In this document: positions 41,023-52,552 of the stretch, one piece after another
Numbering within the stretch: position 1 is the first letter of the stretch
How the letters are laid out: every line of letters starts with the position of its first letter
Assembly (NCBI GenBank): GCA_031769625.1
Contig: JAUIMM010000484.1
Location: forward strand, 1,984,001-2,048,000
Length of the DNA: 64,000 nucleotides
Reading direction: 5' to 3'
Source: Taudactylus pleione
Lineage: Eukaryota > Chordata > Amphibia > Anura > Myobatrachidae
Notes under the pieces: model-generated
The model's database searches: none
The model's input: the letters and a program-made list of their open reading frames with translations, nothing else
What the model was told of the DNA's origin: nothing
Position numbers and translations under genes: made by a program

Positions 41023-41400
41023 TTTAGATTACGTCCATCAGATTAGAGGAATCTGTTACAAACCGTAATGGCATGTGAGTGACATTATCTGGATTCTCAG
41101 GTCATTGCTGTAATGGATACCAGCATGATGCCCTTTGGTTATCTTTTTAAGGGCGGGAAAGAGTGTCCGCAAATCTGCTGAGGTTAAAAACCTCATTACA
41201 GCTTCTGTATCAGATACTTAATTGGGAGTGGTTGACAAAATACAATGGCCAGAGTTGTATGTGAATTACACTATTCTAGTTTAGTGAGTCTGCAGCCACA
41301 GCTTCTGTTACATGTATATGCAGATGCTCCAACATGACCCGTTCCATTAGGTACAAAATACTCTGCTCCTGGACTTTCTTCTTAATTTATGATTGTAGCC
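41023..41400. other. Intron 2 segment, possible degenerate DIRS remnant
   Basis: ATGCCCTTTGGTTATCTT (MPFGYL) and ATATGCAGATGCTCC weakly recall the reverse transcriptase 'PFG' and RNase H 'DA' motifs of DIRS, but no continuous alignment is visible by eye. Confidence 0.25.
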
Positions 41401-41570
41401 TTAAGACTGAGGCCTGGAGTGGGGTATAAAGGGGGAGGAGCTAGTCACACTTCTAAATAAATTTAAACTGCCAGCTCCACTTAGCACCATCTATACCCCA
41501 CTGTCTTAAAACCTCCTGTGTCCCCTATGGAATCAGAGAAAGGGATTTATTGGTAAGTACCAAAATCCTG
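41401..41570 (+). repeat. Isolated DIRS right terminal repeat
   Basis: Reads GGGGTATAAAGGGGGAGGAG, AGTCACACTTCTAAATAAA, TGCCAGCTCCACTTAGCACC, GTGTCCCCTATGGAATCAG and ATTGGTAAGTACCAAAATCC. It matches the A/D-type right end with no body attached. It lies 380 bp after the end of C. Confidence 0.8.
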
Positions 41571-41666
41571 TTTCTTTGTATGCTTTTCCAGTAAATGATT
41601 TTCTCTTGCAGTATGGCTCATAGTGTGATGCTGGTGTTCATTGGATATTGTGATGCTTTATTCCAT

Positions 41667-42114
41667 ACAGATGTGTCCTCATACATCCTAGCCTCAATAA
41701 GCCACGCAGCGCGACTTGCCTGGCGTGAGTGAGCCAGGCAAGTCAGATGCAAAAATAGATATCTATCTATCAAAGTGTAGTGACTAGGACACACCAATAG
41801 ACTGCTGGTTAAGGTGATATGAGACACTTGTATATCTGTGTGCAGCTGAGTCTGTATATGAAGCGCAACAGAACCTGGAATGAAAAAAGCTGCTGCCTTT
41901 ACATGGTAGCACTTTGTATATGGATTCTGAGGCTCAGTTGCACACAGATATACAAGTGTTGCATATAAAATTAATTTGCAAAGTCTGCTGGTGCGTCCTA
42001 GTTGCCTTGCATTGCGGATTAGACGCATTTTGGCATAAAAAACCCACCTGGTGCTAGCAGTGTCTCACGGGATCTGGCACGCTTAGGGGCAAAAACATGT
42101 AAGGACACATCTGT
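41667..42114. repeat. Inverted-repeat element, ACAGATGTGTCCT termini
   Basis: Left ACAGATGTGTCCTCATACATC, right AAGGACACATCTGT. Internal AGACACTTGTATATCTGTGTG pairs with CACACAGATATACAAGTGT. A second, interrupted copy is at 52553-53265. Confidence 0.6.
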
Positions 42115-42908
42115 AAATGGACATCTCAACAACACGTAATACCCATAAAAAGCTTTCCTTTAATACTATAGATCTATAATGACTTTTGCCATGAATCATG
42201 TTTGAGTTTGTATACTTAAACTTATTTGCATCTGACACATCACAATTTTATAAAACCCCCACAATTCTCTGTAGTTTGGATTTAATTGGGGAATTCAACT
42301 TGACGCATCACAATGCCATAGAGTTGCGTAGATAAACTTGCGATGTTGGCGGCACTGTAATTGGCCTATGTGTGCATCTGAGTATTGTGCGATGTTCGGT
42401 AGCACAACACTAGTAATTGCATCACCCCCACCCCCAAATTACTTTGGTTTTAGAAACTTGCTAGTGCAACCTCTTACATTTTGCATTCTTTCTGTCCAAA
42501 CTATTAAGATGCATTATTGATCCAATCTTGTGCCAAACTTGCGAGCTGCTATTAGGTTTTTTCCTTCCATTCATGTAATCAGTAGAGAAGATAAATAATG
42601 TGCATTGTATGGACGTCTGCTTTTCTGAGTACAATTCCAGCATTTCTGCAGCCAGAACGCACAGATTTACTGCTATGAAAAGACAACCTCTAAGCAACCT
42701 TGCCCTTCTCACCTCAGCAATAGTACGGGTGTTTGTGTAAATCTGTCCTGAACAGATTACATTTTCCGGTTTGCCAGTATATTTCATAAGGCTCCATTCC
42801 TCAACATTTGAATATAATACTTATTGTGAAAAAAATAAATGATAGAGATAGATATAAACATTCCAAGTATTCAAAGGAATTGGTTTGAAAAGTGAGTGCT
42901 GAGTTTGT
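42115..42908. other. Intron 2, nothing recognised
   Basis: No element termini or coding homology seen. Confidence 0.5.
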
Positions 42909-42935
42909 GTGCGTGTGTGTGTGTATATATGTATG

Positions 42936-42988
<53 letters not shown>
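42909..42988. repeat. GT/TA microsatellite
   Basis: GTGTGTGTATATATGTATGTATG followed by about 24 TA units. Confidence 0.9.
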
Positions 42989-42992
<4 letters not shown>

Positions 42993-43098
42993 TTAATTAT
43001 TTTTATGTAGCTGGTGTGGTCACATACCAAGAGCCCCCCAAATGGTCGAGTGCCGCGTGGGTTAAGCCTGTCCTTTTTATATACATAAACAGCGGGTA

Positions 43099-43323
43099 AA
43101 TTCTCAGTAAATATATTTGTAATGGGGCTATTGTAATGACATTTTCACCAAATGTCAGCAACAACCCATGCAAAGAAATCAATTTATAGACTTCTATGAT
43201 TTATAAAAATTATTTATGGACATTTATGGTTTTGAGTTATTTATGTGTAGATTACATGGGTTATTGCTGACATTTGGTTAACATTTCATTACAATAGCCC
43301 CATTACAAATATATTTACTGAGA
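43099..43323. repeat. Long inverted repeat
   Basis: CTCAGTAAATATATTTGTAATGG at the left is the inverse of CATTACAAATATATTTACTGAG at the right, with arms of about 65 bp that include GACATTTTCACCAAATGTCAGC. The AT-rich centre is non-coding. Related CAGCGGGTAAA / TTTACCTGCTG flanks continue outside. Confidence 0.7.
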
Positions 43324-43329
43324 AAAATG

Positions 43330-43735
43330 TTTGCGTTCAGTCCTTTTTACCTGCTGTGTGTGTGTCCCCCCCTTTTGCAGCTATAATGGCTACCTCTTTT
43401 CTTTGAAGGCTTTCCACAAGATTTTGTAGTGTTTCTGTGGTAATTTGTGCCCATTCATTCTGTACAGCACTTGTCAGGCACTGATGTTGGATGAGAAGAC
43501 CTGGCTCGCAATCTCCGTTCCAGTTCATCCCGAAGGTGCTCGAAGGGGTTGAGGTCAGGGCTCTGTGCGGGACAGTCAAGTTTTTCCTACACCGTACTCA
43601 TTACACCATGTCTTTATAATCCTTGCTTTGTGCACTGCGGCACAGTCATGTCGGAATAGAAAAGGGCCTTCTCCAAACTGTTGCCACAAAGTTGTAGCCC
43701 ATCCCCCTCTGATTTTTATTTTTTTTTTCCTCTGG
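43330..43735 (-). pseudogene. Tc1-like transposase, C-terminal remnant
   Basis: A minus-strand remnant of a Tc1/mariner transposase, the enzyme that cuts and pastes the element at TA sites. Reading the complement gives LWQQFGEGPFLFRHDCAAV then HKARIIKTWCNEYGV, which contains the second catalytic Asp of the DDE triad (HD-AAVH in place of the usual HDNAPVH). In another frame come NEWAQITTETLQNLVESLQ and IIAAKGG, the usual C-terminal sequence. The third acidic residue region is split by the frame change. N-terminal DNA-binding domains are absent. Adjacent DIRS recombinase sequence begins at about 43735. Confidence 0.8.
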
Positions 43736-44720
43736 GACTTAACTTTCGGGCCAAGGCCCAAGCAACACCTTGAGCTCACTGAATCGTCTTTGCAGGGTGG
43801 CTGTTGAACCAGGGTCACAGCCTGTTATTGGGTGATGCGTACCTACCTGGTCTGGTGCTCAGTACAGAATCTGAATCTGGCAGCCTTTTGGCTGTTCTAG
43901 ATTTTACGCTTTTTGCTAGCAGGATTTCGGTCTCTGTTTCTCTTCCCTGAAGGGGTACGTCTTGACCCAGTCTGTTTGTATGGTAGGATTGCTCTTGGGA
44001 AAGCTGTTCAGTTTTTCCTCCAGGGAGTTCTTTAGATTCAATCTCCTTTCTTTCCCCCGGTTGCACTGTGTGGTTTGGACGAAAGTGAAACAATCTTTAA
44101 CAGAAACATTCAAGTCTTGGCTTCAGTGGATCTCTGCTGACCCCCAGGAAAGCTGGTGTTCTATCTCACACTCTCTCCTGCCCGACAGATTTTCTCATTT
44201 CAGTGCTTTGATTCCAGCAGGACTCGGCCATCCTCCGCACCAGTTTTGATTGTTTTCCTACGGAGGCTTCTCCATTTCATATCAACCTGGAAATTGTGCC
44301 CCCTCTTCTGCAGAATGGGTCATAGGACACTTGTTCCTTCCTCGCTGTACTGTAGTGCAGATTTTCATAAGTCTGATTAATTTTTTGTCATTAAGCTTTC
44401 TCTTGTTCGAGTAAACTGCTTCTGGACTTGGTTAGAGCACATTCCACTCAGTCAGTGGGTACTTCCTGGGGGGCTGGCGGAGTTTCTCTGTGGAACAACG
44501 TTGGCAGTTCTCTGCGTTGTACTCTACATATATGTGCATCAGATAATTCATGTTAGACTCCTTCACCTCTAGAGATACTAGTGCAGCAGAGGAGGTTACC
44601 TCCCTTAAGGGAACAGCTTTGGGACGTCCTATGATTCCAGTTTCCTCCATGGAAGTAGGCGAAACTGGTATTTTTGTTCTGTAAAATCCTGTAAAATCCT
44701 TTTGTCCACGGGGGACAACT
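43735..44720 (+). pseudogene. DIRS F: degenerate tyrosine-recombinase region and 3' end
   Basis: Traces of a DIRS recombinase: CTTGAGCTCACTGAATCG and GGGTGGCTGTTGAACC parallel the polymerase/recombinase junction of B. FFLQGVL-like sequence (TTTTTCCTCCAGGGAGTTC), AHSTQSVGTSWGAGG (the HSTR box with Arg changed to Gln) and GGGAACAGCTTTGGGACGTCC follow. The end has the gapped sequence GTTTCCTCCATGGAAGTAGGC and TGTCCACGGGGGACAAC, suggesting an internal complementary region of a further family. Stops are frequent. Same orientation as A-E. Confidence 0.6.
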
Positions 44721-44913
44721 TGTTGGTAAAAAAAACTTTTTTAATTCACCCAATCATGTTCAAAAGCACTTTCCCATAAATGCAGCACCCCCACAATCCT
44801 GTCCCACATAATTTACCCATATTTTTTTAGCTTTTTTATTGTTAGAGAAATTTACCTGAGAAGTGATTTGTCTGCATTGGCCATTTTGTGCTATTTTAAA
44901 TAGATCCAAATAG
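44721..44913. other. Intron 2, nothing recognised
   Basis: Short AT-rich stretch between the DIRS F relic and a MITE. Confidence 0.5.
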
Positions 44914-45232
44914 GGAATTCAATTGTTTTATTGTGCACTTAGAAGTAATGGGTGCCCGACTGAGCAATTCAATTGTTGCTCCAGTCAGGTGCGTGCGCCA
45001 ATTGTCGCTTCTGTACTGGGTTCAGCCACTTATAGCGGCTAAACCCGTCTTAAGTCCTGGTTAGAGCACACAAAAGCTATACTTTTTGTGGATTTCTGCT
45101 TACCACGAAATGAGTGTGCGAGCAGAAATGTGGGTGCCAGCAGCATTCGCTCCTGATCTGAGCAACAATTGAATAGCTCCTTCGGGCACCTATTACTAAC
45201 TAGTGCAGATAAAGAAAGTGAATGCCCCCCCC
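44914..45232. repeat. MITE family 2
   Basis: AGGGAATTCAATTGTTTTATTG at the left, GTTCAGCCACTTATAGCGGC and a TTTCTGCTTACCACGAAATG segment inside, CAACAATTGAATAGCTCC near the right, then a C13 run. Confidence 0.6.
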
Positions 45233-45375
45233 CCCACTCTCTCAAGTGCCTAATTATTCATTGGCCGAGGTGTACAAGAGGATCCAGTATCGCAACATTT
45301 TTAATAAGTTGCAGGGTGCTAAGGCTGAGATGGGCATGTTCTAGCATCCTGATTTATGGGATTAGCTGTGATAAA

Positions 45376-45520
45376 TGCCGGGCGCTCCCATACTCATGAC
45401 CAGCTCCGAATCCCTACTTTACGCAGATTTCTGCCCGCGCCTCTGCAGGAATCTGTGATAGAAGCAGCCTCTGGGCTGGTCGCCCAAAACAATTGATAGC
45501 TCCCAGTCACAATTGCCCCT
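45376..45520. repeat. MITE family 2 fragment
   Basis: GGGCGCTCCCATACTCATGAC, TTTCTGCCCGCGCCTCTGC and CAAAACAATTGATAGCTCCC are the family's internal and right-hand phrases; the left end is absent. Confidence 0.45.
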
Positions 45521-46009
45521 TATGAATGTGTGTTCAAGTCTGTACAGATGGCATTGTGTGTAGAAGCTATTTCAATTTATGTTGCCCCTTTCAATTTCAC
45601 ACTTAGTTTCATTTTATAGTATGTATAACTCATACATAACAAATATCCAGTCTGATTAATAAGCCTCCAGCTATCCTATTTTAATCATGTGGCACCAATG
45701 TGGTTTTAGAAATGCTTTCCCTGGAGCAGTGAGCAAAGCAAACATCATCAGTAATTTATTTTTATTTTTTTTCCCCCCCAAAAAATGCTTTAACTAGCTA
45801 TGATTAATCCCTTTTTAGATTTAGATTTTTTTTTTTCTTCCATCCATTTTATGCAGTTTTGTTAAAACAAAGCAAAACACTTTCTATTTATTTTTTAAGG
45901 ATTATTTTAGTTTTTACAACTCTTTTCACTATTTAAATGGACAAGTCTTCTGAAGGTGCCTTGCCTGCTTAGAATGTTTATGTAATTGGAAGCTGATTGT
46001 AAATGTAAT
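45521..46009. other. Intron 2, nothing recognised
   Basis: AT-rich with T tracts; no element or coding signal. Confidence 0.5.
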
Positions 46010-46247
46010 TATGGTACATACAAACTGTCAGATATGTCGGATGAACGATTTCAGACAGTATTAAATGAATGGAATCGTCCAAATCTGGCTACAAACACAT
46101 CAATGTCAGATATTGTTAGCTGACAAACGGGAGCGCGCATCGTTCATCGTTCACCGTTGCAGTCACACATGTCAGATTTTCTTTCAGATATGAACGATTA
46201 TTACAATCGTCATTCAGATCTGACAGAAAATCTGACCGTGTATGCAC
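46010..46247. repeat. MITE with GGTACATACAAACTGTCAG terminus
   Basis: TGGTACATACAAACTGTCAGA at the left and TCTGACCGTGTATGCAC at the right are loosely inverted. The interior repeats CAGATATGTCGGATGAACG and its inverse. A TAGTGTTC transposon abuts its right end. Confidence 0.5.
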
Positions 46248-46625
46248 TAGTGTTCCCACTAAGCTGTTAGCGGGGCGCTGCGCCCTGTCCTCCTTCTGGA
46301 GGGCAAAAACCGCCCTGCCCTCACCGTGCAGCGCCCCGCTAAGACAGCCTGCAGATGCTGTCTTCACCTGCGGGTCGCAGTGTCCCGAGGGTTGGGAAAT
46401 GCGCGGTGACCTGGTCACCGCCGGTGAATAGACGCTGGGCGCATGCGCCCGGCCTCTCTTCTACCTGTTGCCTGTGTTTGGGGGCTGCCTGGCGTGTCCG
46501 TAGTTGCTGGGCCCGCCCCCAAGAGATGAAAAGGGGATGCGTCTTATAGACACGCCCCCCTTTTCAATGACTACGGCACCTTTTCGCGCGCCCTCTGTCT
46601 GCCGCCAGAGCTAGAGTGAACACTA
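46248..46625. mobile_element. TAGTGTTC-ended transposon copy 4
   Basis: Left TAGTGTTCCCACTAAGCTG, right CTAGAGTGAACACTA. ATGCAC occurs on both sides (46242-46247 and 46626-46631), giving a 6-bp duplication. It contains one CCTCCTTCTGGAGGGC unit (46289 on) and the CGCATGCGCCCGGC hairpin, so it shows the ancestral single-unit state of the array in copy 3. Confidence 0.8.
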
Positions 46626-47262
46626 ATGCACCATTATATTTGTTATTGCTACAGTTTATGTACATGTTCTAAATGAGTTGGATATATCTCCAAACACAAG
46701 ACCACATCTTTTTCCACATTTCCACAATGGTGCCTTTAGGGAACCATAAGGACAATGACACAAGATAACATTCTCTAATAAATAATTCAGTAGTTTGTGA
46801 TGGTACATTTTTCATCTATTCTGAACTGGATTTGCTAGATATTATCAGAACATGCTGCATATATGCATTTTTGTCCAGATGTCTGACAGCAACATAGTGT
46901 ATTGCAAAAGTGTCTTCATTTAAGAAAACTTATTTAAAAATAGAATGGCTTTATTCTCCTCTTCTGTGGGTATCAAAGTTCTCCCAGAATGGTTTGGAAC
47001 AAGTGAACACCCATCATGTACACATCACATCATGCCATATTACACAAAGTACAGATAAACCATAGTGTCTGCTCAGCCTGCCCCAAGACGACCTACACCA
47101 GACCTGCACAGAGTGGATGGGGAAGCTGCTGCCGAGAGGGTTACCAACACATTTATTTATAATCTTATTTACCTTGGCCACCCCTTATCTTAAGTGCCCT
47201 GTGGTTCATGTACTTCTGGATAAACGGCCATTTGTAACTGAGCTGTAATACTGTTTTATGTA
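46626..47262. other. Intron 2, nothing recognised
   Basis: No element termini or coding homology. A C18 run follows at 47263-47280. Confidence 0.5.
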
Positions 47263-47315
47263 CCCCCCCCCCCCCCCCCCAGTAATCTTCCCATATACAC
47301 TATGCATGGACATTC

Positions 47316-47632
47316 TTAAGCTGGGTACTCACTAAACTGTGTACCCATCGATGTGGCAGACTATCACAGCGCCGACTGGCTGACATATCTGGCGAACCGG
47401 TGCCCAACCGCCCGATATGCTGGCTCCCCGCGTAGCATTGCATGGGATGGTCAGCCACATCTCCTGATCTTACATGCTGCACATAAGATCAGGCGATGAG
47501 GCTGACTACCCCACGGGTGCGCGCATTACACAATGTAGTGCATACACACTACACATTTTTAACTATTTGTCAATCCGATGTGTCTGAATCGGCCAAATCG
47601 TTAGATATTGTCTAATGTGTACCCAGCCTTAG
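47316..47632. repeat. MITE family 3 (TTAAGCTGGGTACTCACT)
   Basis: TTAAGCTGGGTACTCACTAAAC at the left is mirrored by CTAATGTGTACCCAGCCTTA at the right. Edges are TTAA and TTA. Confidence 0.7.
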
Positions 47633-48193
47633 TCTTTTCAGAAGCTTAGATAGACCATGTGATCTGTAGGTGATGGGTTGGTCTGTACCTGCTGTGATCT
47701 TTGATCTTGTACCTCTTCCTGTAAAGTGGATCCTGTCGAGCCTGCTTATCTTGCTTGGGACCATAATTGTCCATTGACATTGAATTTAAAAGACTATAAA
47801 AATGCTTACTGGAATTTGCAGTCAACCTGTTATGTAATAAGTTTGTGTATATGCCTGCATAATGTTTTTTTTTTTTTTTTTTCTCTAAAATGGTTATTTA
47901 GCATGAATAAGTATTTGTTTTAAAGAAACTTCAACAGATGTGGTTTTTGGATTGGGACAGGGTTTTTTGTTTTTTTTTGACCTTCAATGACACAACTGTA
48001 AAAGTGATTACCCTGCTATTGCCATAACCAAGTAATGTTGTGTTTCCTGAGGACAGAGTTCTTTAGTTATTACAGTTCTGTGCTGGTGATATTTGAAGTG
48101 TGGGTGTGTGTGTTTGGAATAGTGGTGGATAAATCAACTAGTGTGACCTATAGATATATATTTGGTTATAGAGCCCATAGCTACAGTCTATAG
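47633..48193. other. Intron 2, nothing recognised
   Basis: Contains a T18 tract (about 47865-47882); otherwise featureless. Confidence 0.5.
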
Positions 48194-48559
48194 CAGGGAT
48201 GGGGAACCTCAAGCCCGGGGGCCGTATAATGCCCGCAGAACCGTTTGATCTGGCCCTTGGAGCATTTTTCTACTAGCCTCACCTGGCTAGCAGGGTGCCT
48301 AGAATGGCCCCCTGCAGCCAGAATCTATGCAGCAGTGCTGCCTGGAGTATCCTTAAAACGCAATAGACAGTCACACCGCTGCCCTTACAGCTACCCAGAG
48401 CATCCTCAGGATGCTCCAGGGATTGCTGTAGTCACTGGTGATTGTGGCCCCGTCCCTGTGACCTTACATGGAGGGGATGTGTCCTGCACCAGGCCCACAA
48501 ATGATATATATATATATATCAAAATGGCCCTCGGCAGAAATAATGTTCCCCACCCCTTG
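48194..48559. mobile_element. hAT MITE, second copy of the 15411 family
   Basis: Starts CAGGGATGGGGAACC and ends GTTCCCCACCCCTTG. The flanks TCTATAG (48187-48193) and TCTATAA (48560-48566) match at 6 of 7 positions. The core GGTGCCTAGAATGGCCCCCTG matches the inverse of 21774-21800, showing opposite orientation, and the TA tract is only about 8 units. Confidence 0.8.
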
Positions 48560-48564
48560 TCTAT

Positions 48565-48870
48565 AATTGTGATCGATTTATTTTGGACACCCATCGCTTA
48601 TCGCGGATTTCTTCTTGTACACTCCTGAGGAGTGAGCCGAAATCTGCCCAAAGTTGGGCTTTTGGGCGCCTTAACTGAAGTGCGCCCGGCTTTGCGTACC
48701 TTAGCTGGCATTTTGCTTTGCAGAAGCAGCTTTATGCTGCTAATGCCATGCGTTTTCTGTGCAAGAATACTGACCAGCGCTCGGCTGGATGTGCAAATAA
48801 ATGAATTGCTCTTGTCATTTTAGATCTGAGCTATTGGCACCAAAAACCAATTGAATAGCAGCCTTTTGGG
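48565..48870. repeat. MITE family 2-like, degenerate
   Basis: Contains GCGGATTTCTTCTTGTACACTCC...GAGTGAGCCGAAATCTGC, GGGCTTTTGGGCGCC and AACCAATTGAATAGCAGCC. Confidence 0.4.
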
Positions 48871-49211
48871 GGTTGTTGACAGGGGAGTGGTTGCAGAAAC
48901 GCCAGCGTGACTGTCCGCTTGAACGTAGTTGCTTGGACGTGCATAAATTAGCCACTGCGATTGCCTACGCAGCTTGAGGACTCACTACGTGTGACGAGAC
49001 TTGATATTTCTGCAATGAGTCAGACTTGCTGTAATTGTTTGTGACTGGCCGATGTGCTTAGATGTCACCGAAGTATACACAGGATTGTGAGGTATTACGG
49101 ATGCATATTTTCGCAGCTGCATTGTGTGCGATTATGCAATTGCGATCCGAGCCGAATCAGGCCCATAGTTTGCAGAGTTGAGTTGGTCAATAGTGTGTGT
49201 GTGTGTGTATA
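48871..49211. other. Intron 2, nothing recognised
   Basis: Ends with a short (GT)n tract at about 49190-49208. Confidence 0.5.
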
Positions 49212-49616
49212 TAGTGTGCATTCCTACTAGGCTGTTTCAGCGGGGCGCCGCGCCCTGCCCTATTTTTAAAGGGCAGAAAGCACTCTGCCCTCCGGCGTGA
49301 CACCCCGCAGTGTCCCGCAGGTGGGGAAAACAGTCACCGCCGGTGAAAGGATGCTGGCCGCATGCTCCCAGCATCCATTCAGTGACCACAGCGATTGGGG
49401 CCCGCCCCAAGAGTGACAAAAAGGGATGGATGCGCTCGGCATCCATTTATAGTCGGTGACCGCTGCTCTGCAGTTTTCCCCACCTGCGGGACACTGCGGC
49501 CCGCAGGTAGAGGACAGAACCTGCAGGCTGTTTCAGTGGGGGCGCTGCGCTGGATTGCAGGGTGCTTTCTGTCCTTCAGAAATAGGGCAGGGCGCCCCAC
49601 TGAAACAGCCTAGTAG
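49212..49616. mobile_element. TAGTGTTC-ended transposon copy 5, palindromic variant
   Basis: Both sides carry the CTAGGCTGTTTCAGCGGGGCG-type end: left CTACTAGGCTGTTTCAGCGG, right CACTGAAACAGCCTAGTAG. It therefore looks like two right ends joined head to head, with GGCAGAAAGCACTCTGCCCTCC and GCAGGGTGCTTTCTGTCC as single 31-bp-unit relatives. Confidence 0.6.
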
Positions 49617-49846
49617 ATAGATAGATGGTACCTTTTGGTGCGCTACAACTATCAATATTAATTGACCGATAGCTAATATTGCAATAAATCCCCCTAAGTG
49701 TTGGAAATTTCTCCTATTCAATTAATATTCAAAGTTGTAGTGCCCCAAAGGTACCCACTCTTTTTTTCTATTTTAAGGTCCTCTACTAGCAAAGGTCCAC
49801 CTAATTGGTGCAGCTGAACCAGTGTAAGCGTGTTATAAGGGTTAAC

Positions 49847-49890
49847 TGTGTGTGTGTATGTATATGTATGTATGTGTGTATATATGTATA

Positions 49891-49952
<62 letters not shown>

Positions 49953-49958
49953 TATATG
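49847..49958. repeat. TG-TA-CA microsatellite, self-complementary
   Basis: (TG)n, (TA)n and (CA)n blocks follow one another at about 49890-49950, forming a long perfect palindrome preceded by interrupted TG/TA repeats. Confidence 0.88.
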
Positions 49959-50126
49959 TGTAATTCTAAAAGTGTCTAGCTTATTCCATTATACATGTGT
50001 TCGAACTGGACACTGATGCTGCAGCTAGACCTTTCTACACAGCTTAATTTAAGACCTCACTCACGGTTCAGTGATTAGCCAATTTAGTAACAAGAACTTA
50101 AGCTGGGTACACACTTGTTGGTATAT

Positions 50127-50626
50127 AGGACCTGATTCAGACCCGCTCGCTAGGAAGCGTTCACTTGTAGCCAGACTATTTTCGCATTATGTGTATGCAT
50201 CGCTGTGCGCGAACCAGTGCGAGAGATCAGGAAGCATTCGCTCGCTGTGCATAGACAGCCCAGCAGAGTGAGTGTCAGGAGAAGCAGTTTGTGGGTGGTG
50301 ACATGGGCTGACCATTAAAAGATGGGGAGTGGAGGTGCGAACGCAGGTGTGCCTGAGCGTCTTAATGCTGTTTCAGAAGCGTGCATAATTAGCAGGCAGC
50401 GTCATAGTACACGTCACCTGGCTGTTTTTTTACTGAAGTGCTTGCGGTAGGGTATGGTCAACCTCAAGTGGAGATCACTTGCGCAAGTGGGCGTCTGCAT
50501 ACACAAAGCGATCGCACGCCGAGACATAGGGGGCTTGCTTATGCCTTGCCGTGCGATCGCCTGCCTTGCTGTCCCTTAGCTGAATTAGCATACGCTGGGA
50601 GCATCTAGCGAGCGGGTCTGAATCGA
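50127..50626. repeat. Nested MITE (TGATTCAGACCCGCTCGCTAG termini)
   Basis: TGATTCAGACCCGCTCGCTAG and CTAGCGAGCGGGTCTGAATCG are inverted termini of about 20 bp. The interior contains GCGATCGCACGC and CGTGCGATCGC. Confidence 0.7.
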
Positions 50627-50914
50627 GCGCTCGGTTCGTTTGGACAACTAGTGATATATTGCTAGTGCATCGGCTGGTGTGTACACCAGATATGACTTTG
50701 AACGACTGTCATACATATCAGGTCGACACTGTAACACATCTGATGCCGATAAATCTCAGATATATTAATACATCTGCAGGTGTCTACGGGCGGCCCACCG
50801 GCCGCTTGTTCACTGTCCGCAGGAATTGCCAGCATTAACATCACAGCTGGGCAGGCAAATTTAAATGCCTGCCCAGTTGTGGTGTCTGGCCAGACATATC
50901 AAGCTATCAAATTG

Positions 50915-50997
50915 TTAAGCTGCATACACACGTAAAGATTTTCTGTCCAACCATCCAACTAGGTTGGACAGAAAATCTTTACGTGTATGCAGCTTTA
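50915..50997. repeat. 83-bp hairpin MITE, TTAA-flanked
   Basis: GCTGCATACACACGTAAAG and GATTTTCTGTCCAACC pair with GGTTGGACAGAAAATC and CTTTACGTGTATGCAGC around a short loop. Left edge TTAA, right edge TTTA. Probably a minimal internally deleted relative of family 3. Confidence 0.75.
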
Positions 50998-51050
50998 GTG
51001 TATATAGCTTACCAAATCAGCCGCTCTGTCAAGTGTGTACCCAGCGTTAC

Positions 51051-51623
<573 letters not shown>

Positions 51624-51840
51624 TGAACGTCTTCATTGTAATATGATATACATTGCTTGTAGCATGTATTAATTGTAACTTTCTTGGCAATATTCAAATT
51701 TTGATTGTGTCGAAGGATTAAAACCTCAATCTACAATCCCCTATTGCTAAAAATATTTCCAAATCTTTAAAGACACGAAGACACTTTGCAATATGATTTT
51801 TCAAAACCACTGTGTTTGGCTGCACACATTCATTGTAAGG

Positions 51841-52447
51841 CAGGGCTCGACAAATTTTTGTAAAATCTAGGAGCCATCTTAAAAGTTTAGGAGCCAGACC
51901 ATCGTCCATTACCAAAATATATGAAAGCATGTATAGACCACCACACATGCACTTTCAGTGCCCCACAACCTAGTAGTAAGCTCCCTGTAATAGTGCCCCC
52001 TGTAGTAAGCCCCTTGAAGTAGTGCCCCTTGAAGTAGTGCCCCTTGTAGTAAGTCCTCTGAAATAGTGCCCCTTGTAGTAAGCCCCCTGCAATAGTGCCC
52101 CCCCCCAGTACAAAGCCACCTCTTAATAGTGACCCCCAGGACTAAGCCCCCTCTAAGTGTGCCTTAAACCACGAATCTCCGTCTGCTGCCGTCTGCCGCT
52201 CTTCGGAACTATGGAAAATACGTCATGACGTCTCTCCCATAATGCCCGTGGGGGGAGCCGTACGCCGGAGCTCAGGAGTGAGCTCTGGCTGCCACTGCGG
52301 GGAGTCGGGCGTCCGCCAGTAACATTTCAGCGGGCACCCGGCAGGAGCTTCCCTGTGGCGGTGGCTGGGGGAACTTGGAATCCCGGTCGCCAGGAGTAAA
52401 ATCATAGTCGCCGTGGCGGCCTGGCGCCCGGGATTTGTCGAGCCCTG
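51841..52447 (-). mobile_element. Non-autonomous hAT element (CAGGGCTCGACAAAT family), second copy
   Basis: Begins CAGGGCTCGACAAATTTTTG and ends CGGGATTTGTCGAGCCCTG. TTGTAAGG is repeated exactly on both sides (51833-51840 and 52448-52455). Opposite orientation to 10927-11554. The interior holds diverged AGTGCCCC(C)TTGTAGTAAG tandem units at 51960-52110. Confidence 0.9.
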
Positions 52448-52552
52448 TTGTAAGGAGATGGGGAAAAACCTTGTCCCTCTTGCCTAAATGTGCGGATTCT
52501 TTTTCTGCTAAGATGCGTCAGTAATGCTCTAAACTGCTTTGTGGTTTACAAA

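Larger units (their letters stand above)
50098..51050. repeat. MITE family 3 with two nested insertions
   Basis: TTAAGCTGGGTACACACTTG at the left and AAGTGTGTACCCAGCGTTA at the right are inverted termini. Inside are an element with GACCTGATTCAGACCCGCTCG / CGAGCGGGTCTGAATCGAGC ends (about 50127-50626) and a perfect palindrome at 50915-50997. Confidence 0.7.

Noticed and set aside
41618..42028. Minus-strand 136-codon ORF as a host gene
   Set aside because: Lies within an inverted-repeat element, has no recognisable family, and no splice sites or start context support it.
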